Positions 7,754 to 12,980 of a DNA stretch of 12,980 nt are shown in pieces; position 1 is the stretch's first letter, and every line of letters begins with the position of its first letter. Under the pieces are notes generated by a model. That model was not told the origin of the DNA and ran no database searches. It was given only the letters and a program-made list of their open reading frames with translations. This DNA is from Polyrhizophydium stewartii (lineage: Eukaryota > Chytridiomycota > Chytridiomycetes > Rhizophydiales). The position numbers were made by a program, and so were the translations under genes. The DNA is taken from positions 1-12,980 of the forward strand of contig JADGIZ010000483.1 in assembly GCA_027604665.1 (NCBI GenBank). The letters run 5' to 3'.

Positions 7754-10666
7754 TCACGGCTTCGGCCGGCCCCGGATGCGGTTCATGAACACCCGCACGC
7801 CCTCGCCCCACTCGCCCGCACGCACGCCCCACTCGCCGAGGCCCCAAAAGTGCCGCTCGCCGAACCGCGGCATGGGCCGCGACGCCAGTGCCTCGGCGCC
7901 AGGGTCGATCCGCGGCGGCGCATCGTGGGCGGCAGGCAGCCCGTCGCCGCCGCTGCCGTGCCGCCTGAACTGCCGCAGCACGCCGCGAAACGATGCCTCG
8001 TCGCCAAAGTCGTCTGCGGCCGCCAGGAACCCCGACTGGGCGGCAGCGTCGGCGGGCTTGGCGCGGCCGCCGGCGATGGTGCGGCGTGCTCTGCGGCTGT
8101 GGTGTGGCGCTGCGGGGTCGACGGCAGGCCCATCGTCGGTCGCGAGCCCGTGGAGCGGCACCGCGCGCGGCGAGTGCGGCGAGTCCAGGAACGCCTTGGT
8201 CTGCATCTCCTTGAGCCGTGAGACAGCGCGGCGGAAGGCAAAGCGCTCCTCCTCGCCGGTGAAGATGGCCAGGCGGAACAGGTTGGTGCCGTCGTCGCGG
8301 CTCTTGGCGTCGCCCAGCGGCGTCGCTTCGCCGATCAGGTCGCCCATCATCTCGCGGTGCATGACGCTGTCGGCCGTGTCTTGGTCGTCGCCGATCGGTG
8401 CAACAATGAAGAGGTCGTCTGGGTCTGCGTCTGCAGAGCAGATGAGCTTGGTCTGGCGCGCGGATGCCTCGGCGAGCGTCAGCGCAGGCAGCGACATTGC
8501 GGCGGCGCACGCGGCGGGCCGCTTGCCTTGTTCTCGTATGCTGCGTCGACAAACGTGATGAAGCGACGAGCCTCGTTGCGCTCGACCAGTCCCATCACAG
8601 GGATGCCTTGGACCACGATGGTGTGGAACGATGCACACAACCGCAGGTACTGCGCTGGGCCCCACGGCTGCAGCGCATTGGCATCGATCAGCGTCGGCCG
8701 CCGGCCAAAAGGCGCATCCGCGCATGCCCAAGGCCCCGCCCACAACGCACGTTGACGCTCGAGCCGCAAAGCTCCTCGAACGTGAACAGCGCAATGCCGT
8801 CGGCCGCGCGGTGGATCGTCTGGTTGAAGCCGTGTGTGCGCACCGACGCCGATCGCACTGCGCAACGGCGTGCCTTCAGCCTCACGGACTCGCGCAGCCG
8901 GGCTCGCAGCGGCTCTGCCGCCCACCTTCTTTGCCATAGAACAGCTTGCCGACTCGCTTGACAAAGGCATCTGCGTCCTCGGGCGTGATGATCCTGCATG
9001 GCCGCGGAGCCAGCTTCGGTCAGCCGACGGCGTCGACAGCCGCGCCAGCTTGGCGCACGCACTTGTAGTATGATCTTGCGACTGCATCGGGGCCGTCAAA
9101 GTGCGTCTCTGGTGCGATGCAAGCAGAAATCAGCTCGCACGGCCTCGCAATCGGCACACATGCGGTTGGCGGCCGGCACCTTCGAACGAACTTGTGCGGT
9201 AATCCATGTCCGAGCGCAGATGCACGAGGTGGCAGCGCTCGTTGAGCATGTCAATGAAGTTCTGGTTGTGGCTGCGCTGGAAGCCGCCTGCATACAGCTC
9301 TGAAAGCAAGTGTCAGCACGGCCAGCGTGCGCCAGACGGTGCGCGCGAGCGCAGACGCACCATGCGGCAGGCGGTTGGACGTGGTGACGATCACGGCGCC
9401 ATGCAGGAACAAGGCACGGAAGATCTGCTTGAGGATGGCGGCCGTGGCGATGTCGGTGATCTGGAACTCGTCGAGGCAGATGAGCCACGACGACGCCAGG
9501 ATGTCGCGGGCAACACGGTCCATGACGTGCTCCTGCTTGGCAAGCCCGTCGAGCTTGCTTTGCAGCCAGCGCCGCGCCGTGTCAGCGCGTGCAGGCCTGC
9601 GCTTCTTCCTGCGGGCGACTCTCGCGGTGCATGTGGCAGCAAGGCAGGGACAACACACTGCCAGTCGTGGGCCTTTGCGTAAACAGAAAGCATGAATGCG
9701 TGGAAGTGCATGCGCATCTTGCGCTCGACGGGCACGGTGTCGAAGAACATGTCCATGATCATGGTCTTGCCCGTGCTGCAGGGGGCCCGGAGGCGTCAGC
9801 GGCATGCGCAGCGGCCGCAGTCGGCTTGCGAGCAGTGGTGGTGGTGGTGGCAGCTCACCCAACGCCGCCATGAAGCCAGACGCCACGAGGGCCGAGAGCC
9901 GCGGCCGCCGACGTCGTCGACCGCAGCAGGCTCGCCTGCTGCGCCGGTGCAAGAGCGGCTGTTGCAGCCGAGGCAGCCGAGGCGAGCGACGCCAAGGGGC
10001 CTGCGGGGTGCCGCGGGGCGGCTGGGTCGGCAGCGGCGGCGGCCGCCTGGGACACAGGCGTGGTGGCCGATCCGTGTTCGCTGCGACGCAGCAGCGACGA
10101 CAGCCGGGTCTGCGGGGCGTCCCATGCCGGCGGCGAGTAGTCCAGCAGCGACTCGCACAGCTTCTGCAGCTGCGCTCGTTGAGCAGCGGCATGCGGGCGT
10201 TGCGATACGATGCGGGTCAGCGAGGCCAGAGGCCGGCGGCATCGCAGGGCGGGCGGGCGACTCCCACCGCGACGGCGGCCCTGTGTTGGTCCTCGTCGGC
10301 TCGGATCATGTTGGCGGCGATGCGCCTGCGGTACTCGGGCAGCGGGCCTGCGCGCCGCACCGGGCGTGCCAGAAAGCGTGAGCCGGCGGCCTTGGTCGGG
10401 CAGAGCCGGCGGGGCGGCGTGCCCACCCACGAGTCGCAGCTGCGATGCGGCCGCAGTGTGCGAGCAGCGGAAGCGGATCTGGATCAGTCGCATTCGAGGG
10501 AAAGCGCGGCGGGCGGGGCGGCCGCGACCCAGGCCTCGCCCGCGGGGCGTGCGCAGCACATACCGATGGCAGGCGCACTTGCAGGGTGTGCCAGCCGCTC
10601 TGGCCGCGGGCGGCGTGTGCGGGCCAAGGCGCACGGGCGGGCGGGGCAGGCCAGGCCGGCTGTCAT
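7754..10666 (-). CDS. AFG1: AFG1/LACE1-like mitochondrial AAA-type ATPase, 11 exons
   Basis: AFG1 family ATPases act in the mitochondrion in protein quality control and respiratory complex turnover. Exons: 10666-10564, 10347-10268, 10169-9859, 9775-9659, 9608-9361, 9299-9180, 9108-9063, 8993-8926, 8857-8751, 8667-8527, 8452-7754. All phases agree, giving 679 residues. Residues 1-34 are Arg/Ala-rich with one acidic residue, like a mitochondrial presequence. Then come GPLPEYRRRIAANMIRADEDQ (35 on), Walker A GGVGTGKT (about 161-168, split by an intron), Walker B LICLDEFQITD (about 246-256), sensor TTSNR (279-283), ELYAGGFQR, DMDYRT, LFTFEELCG, NEARRFITFVD and EEERFAFRRAVSRLKEM. Unusual: an Ala-rich insertion of about 70 residues before Walker A, about 140 extra residues after the conserved end, and one GC-AG intron. 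The start ATG has a CCGCC context. It converges with the small membrane protein gene (56 bp between stops). Confidence 0.9.
8453..8526 (-). other. GC-AG intron in the AFG1-like gene
   Basis: The exon ending ...YENK is followed by GCAAGC instead of GT. The next exon starts after CGCGCCAG and continues TKLICSADADPDDLF. This joins in phase and matches the family at the place where AFG1 proteins read YE(N/K)..LI.SA. A CTGAC branch motif lies about 30 nt before the acceptor. AAG|GCAAGC resembles the known consensus of the minor GC-AG class. No GT donor nearby gives a matching phase. Confidence 0.7.
9835..9850. repeat. Short (TGG)n microsatellite in an AFG1 intron
   Basis: Five TGG units occur in a row inside intron 9776-9858 of the AFG1-like gene. 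No coding effect is expected. Confidence 0.8.
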
Positions 10667-10707
10667 GGCGGATATTCGGGTCACCCCAGAACAACGACAG
10701 CACCAGG
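10667..10707. promoter_or_regulatory. Very short head-to-head intergenic region (AFG1-like / TMEM214-like)
   Basis: Only 41 bp separate the proposed AFG1 start (minus, 10666) from the proposed TMEM214-like start (plus, 10708). No TATA box is visible. If both starts are right, the two promoters must overlap each other's first exons. If the plus gene instead starts at ATG 10876, the gap is 209 bp. Confidence 0.3.
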
Positions 10708-12980
10708 ATGGACGGCTGGGAGAGCGTGCGGCCCTCGCGCCAGCAGGCGGCCAAGGCGTCGCCGCCCACATCGCCGCAGAGCGCGGCCAGCCCGCGTGCG
10801 TCTGGTGCGTGCGCGGCATGTGCGCTGCGGACCCGGCCGGCAGCCGCTGACCGGCCCGCAGCCGCCGCCCGCAACATGTCCAGGTTCGCGGCGCTGTCCG
10901 AGATGCCCGTGCCCGACAGCGCCATGGGTATCAAGGCCCGCGCGCCGGACGCGGCGGTGCCGTCTGCGGCAGCGGCCGCAGCGGCTGCGGCGGCCACGAG
11001 TGGCCAGGCAGGCCCGCCCGGCGGCCGCGGCGGGCCGGCGGCAGGCGGCAGTGCGGGCACGCCGCGCAGGCAACGAGGAGTCGACGGCGTGTCGGCGGCG
11101 GCCACGCCCAGGCAGAGCCTGCGCGCTTCGGCGGCAGGCGGCCGCGCGCCGCAGCTGGCCGCAAGCGGGGCCGGTGCGGACGCAGGTGCGGCGGCTGGTG
11201 CCAGCGCCTCGCCGGCGCTGCCTGTTGCGCGGCCGGCGGCCGCAACGCCGCCAGGCATCATTGCCGTGCGCAACCTGGATGCGGACCGGATCGCGGCGGC
11301 CATTGCAACGCTCAGGAAGCAGACGCAGCCGCAGCCGGTCATGGACCTGTGCGAGACGCTTGAGATCATGATTGCCAAGGACACCAAGGCATGCGTTGCG
11401 CCGTTCAGCTCCAAGGCGTTCAAGCTCGAGTTCTATCGGCCCGGGGCGACGGCGGCCGAGACGCTCTGGCGCGGTGGGTTGTGCCTTGTCGCCTGCTGCT
11501 GGCTGCTGGCTGCTGGCTGCTGCTGCTGGCTGCCGCAGGCCGCTGGCTGCCGCAGGCCGCGGGCTGACAGGAGAGCCGCTCGGCGGTTGCGGTGCGGGCG
11601 GATGCGGCGCACAGGCCCGATGCCGTTTGCGTCCGAGAAGGTCGTGCAGGTGCTTCTCAAGTTCGTGCTTGTCCTTGACGGGGCGACGATCCGCAGGGGG
11701 CTCATTGAGCTTGCGACGGCGCTGGTCGAGGAGCAGCGGCGGGCGGCCATGGCGGGGACGGCGGCCATGTCCAGGACGATTGGGCACCAGCTGCTGATGC
11801 AGGTGATTGCGATGGCGCACCCGGGGTCGTTCTATGCAGCAGGGGCGGGTCCCGGCGAAGCGTCGGCAGCCGACATTGTGTTTGGGGCCAACGCCGGCGT
11901 GGTCAACGGCAACCCTGCGGTGGGCCACACGCTGCTGTGGATCTGTGCGCAGCAGACCATCGGCACGACGAGCGGCGTGCGGCTGCCGTTCCCCAAGGGC
12001 CTCGAGTGTGGGTTGAGCGCCGGCACTTGACAGCGGGCCAGCGCACTTGTGCTGACTGGCGGCCTGTCGCCAACGCTCGCTCGCCTCTGCGGCCGCTGGC
12101 CGGACAGACTGGTTCAAGTTCATGCTGCCGGCGTTTGGTGACGGCGGAGAGACGTCGGTTCTTTCGCGAGTGTCGGCCGTCGGGGTCAAGCTGGCATCGG
12201 TGCCAGGCGAGGACTCACGCACGGCGGCGGCAGCTGCGGTTGCGACGACGGTGCAGGACAATGCGTTGGTGTTTGCGGAGCAGACTGTCGAGAGGTGCGT
12301 GGCACCAACGGACTCGCCTGCAAGCATGCGGGGCTGCCTGCACACCGGCGGCGGCGGCTGACGCTCACACATCCGGGCGACGCATGCGGCAGCCTGGACG
12401 CCGTCGTGCGGCAGAGCATGGCGACGGCGGGCGACCTGCCGCTTGTGCGGGCCGAGTGGGTTGTCTCGCTGATCGAGGCGGCGTTCTCGAGGCACACGGC
12501 GGTTGCCAAGCGGCGGCGCGGGGCCGAGTTCGTGGTGCGACTGCACACGCTGTGGGTGCGCATCAGGAGCCAGATGCACCGGCCGGGCCAGCAGGCGATT
12601 CGGATCGACGAGCCCGGACGGCTGTTCACGGCGCTGCTCGGGAAGCTCACGCCGCGGACGGACGAGAGTGTGCGCGAGGAGGTGGGTTGGCGCTGCTGCT
12701 TGGGGGGCGGGGGACTGCGGCGATCTGACGAGGCGCACGGCGGGCGGCTGCTGACGCACGGGTGCGGCGGGCGGCAGATCCAGGACGTGCTTGTGACGGC
12801 CTTGGAGACGACGCCGTCGCTGCTGGGGCTGTGGACGCAGGTGTATGGCGACTACGTGGCCGAGTCGCTGGTGCTGGTGCGGCACCTGCGGGCGCTGCAC
12901 GCCGGCGGCGGCCGACGGATCTGCGGGCTCGTGGGCGGCGGCGGGCGGCGGCGGCGCACGGGCGGCCCGGCGCTGCGTGC
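10708..12980 (+). CDS. TMEM214-like (DUF2359) ER membrane protein, 5' part, runs off window
   Basis: The animal homologue is an ER membrane protein linked to ER-stress apoptosis; the fungal role is unknown. Exon model: 10708-10804, 10862-11473, 11615-12007, 12108-12294, 12393-12681, 12778 onward; all phases agree and each intron has a CTGAC branch site. The product starts MDGWESVRP, like the GWE.V start of TMEM214 proteins, followed by a long Ala/Pro/Gly-rich low-complexity region. Family-like blocks are GHTLLWICAQQ, then EYWFKFMLPAFG across the 12008-12107 intron (compare the LWALGQ...W.GIMLP pattern), GRLFTALLGKLTP, and SLLGLWTQVYGDYVAESLVLVRHL (compare W..LYP.HL.QS..LL.HL). The C-terminal membrane segments of the family would lie beyond 12980. 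ATG 10876 is an alternative start. Intron 11474-11614 is a multiple of three and stop-free, so retention would add 47 residues. Similarity is from memory of the family pattern, not a search. Confidence 0.7.
11493..11558. repeat. CTG-rich minisatellite within a TMEM214-like intron
   Basis: Repeats of TGCTGGC run to about 11524. A perfect tandem pair of the 17-mer GCTGGCTGCCGCAGGCC follows (11525-11541, 11542-11558). It lies in the proposed intron 11474-11614. If translated, it would give a Leu/Cys/Trp/Ala-rich stretch. Confidence 0.75.

Noticed and set aside
9855..11423. Long minus-strand ORF (522 codons) spanning the AFG1 and TMEM214-like genes
   Set aside because: Only its 3' end is an AFG1 exon. 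The rest is the antisense shadow of GC-rich plus-strand coding sequence and lacks family motifs.
10681..12900. Very long minus-strand ORF (739 codons)
   Set aside because: It is an antisense shadow of the TMEM214-like gene. The plus-strand frames have motifs, introns and phase agreement; this one has none.
1..12980. CRISPR arrays, rRNA or tRNA genes
   Set aside because: No regularly spaced repeats, rRNA-conserved blocks or cloverleaf/TTCGA-arm patterns were seen on either strand.

Overview
The window looks like nuclear DNA of a GC-rich, intron-rich fungus, possibly an early-diverging (chytrid-type) lineage. The evidence is short spliceosomal introns of 50-216 nt, with GTGCGT/GTGGGT/GTGAGC-like donors and a CTGAC/CTGAT branch site close to the acceptor in nearly all of them. 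There are also AATAAA poly(A) signals, a mitochondrial AFG1-type ATPase, a fungal-type acid lipase/steryl ester hydrolase, a fungal-style NRPS condensation region and Ty1/copia elements. The lineage is an inference; there is no rRNA or other marker here.

Layout. Positions 1-1600 hold no gene I can support, only a minus-strand poly(A)-site-like structure near 1300-1352. At 1602-3396 (+) lies an NRPS-like gene remnant: the C-terminal half of one condensation (C) domain and the N-terminal half of a second, which stops a few residues after its HHxxxDG motif. There a Ty1/copia LTR (3397-3817) begins. The copia element lies on the minus strand: 3' LTR, polypurine tract, then the RNase H/3' part of pol, truncated at 4915. 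A separate 143-bp solo LTR with a 5-bp target duplication sits inside that pol. A second copy of this LTR (4916-5058) caps the truncated end, and a third, inverted and decayed copy follows to 5286.

From 5335 on, the DNA is dense single-copy gene space. It holds a multi-exon lipase (minus, 5335-~7080), a small two-exon membrane protein (+, 7226-7697), an 11-exon AFG1/LACE1-like mitochondrial ATPase (minus, 7754-10666), and a TMEM214-like ER membrane protein gene (+, from 10708, running off the window). The lipase and small protein genes are divergent. The small protein and ATPase genes converge with 56 bp between stop codons. The ATPase and TMEM214-like genes are head-to-head, with about 41 bp between proposed start codons.

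The genes do not form one pathway. The window is best read as a junction between a transposon-damaged secondary-metabolism locus and a conserved housekeeping block. Exon models were built by hand from reading frame, splice-site phase and family motifs. The 5' ends of the lipase, the NRPS remnant and the TMEM214-like gene are the least certain parts.
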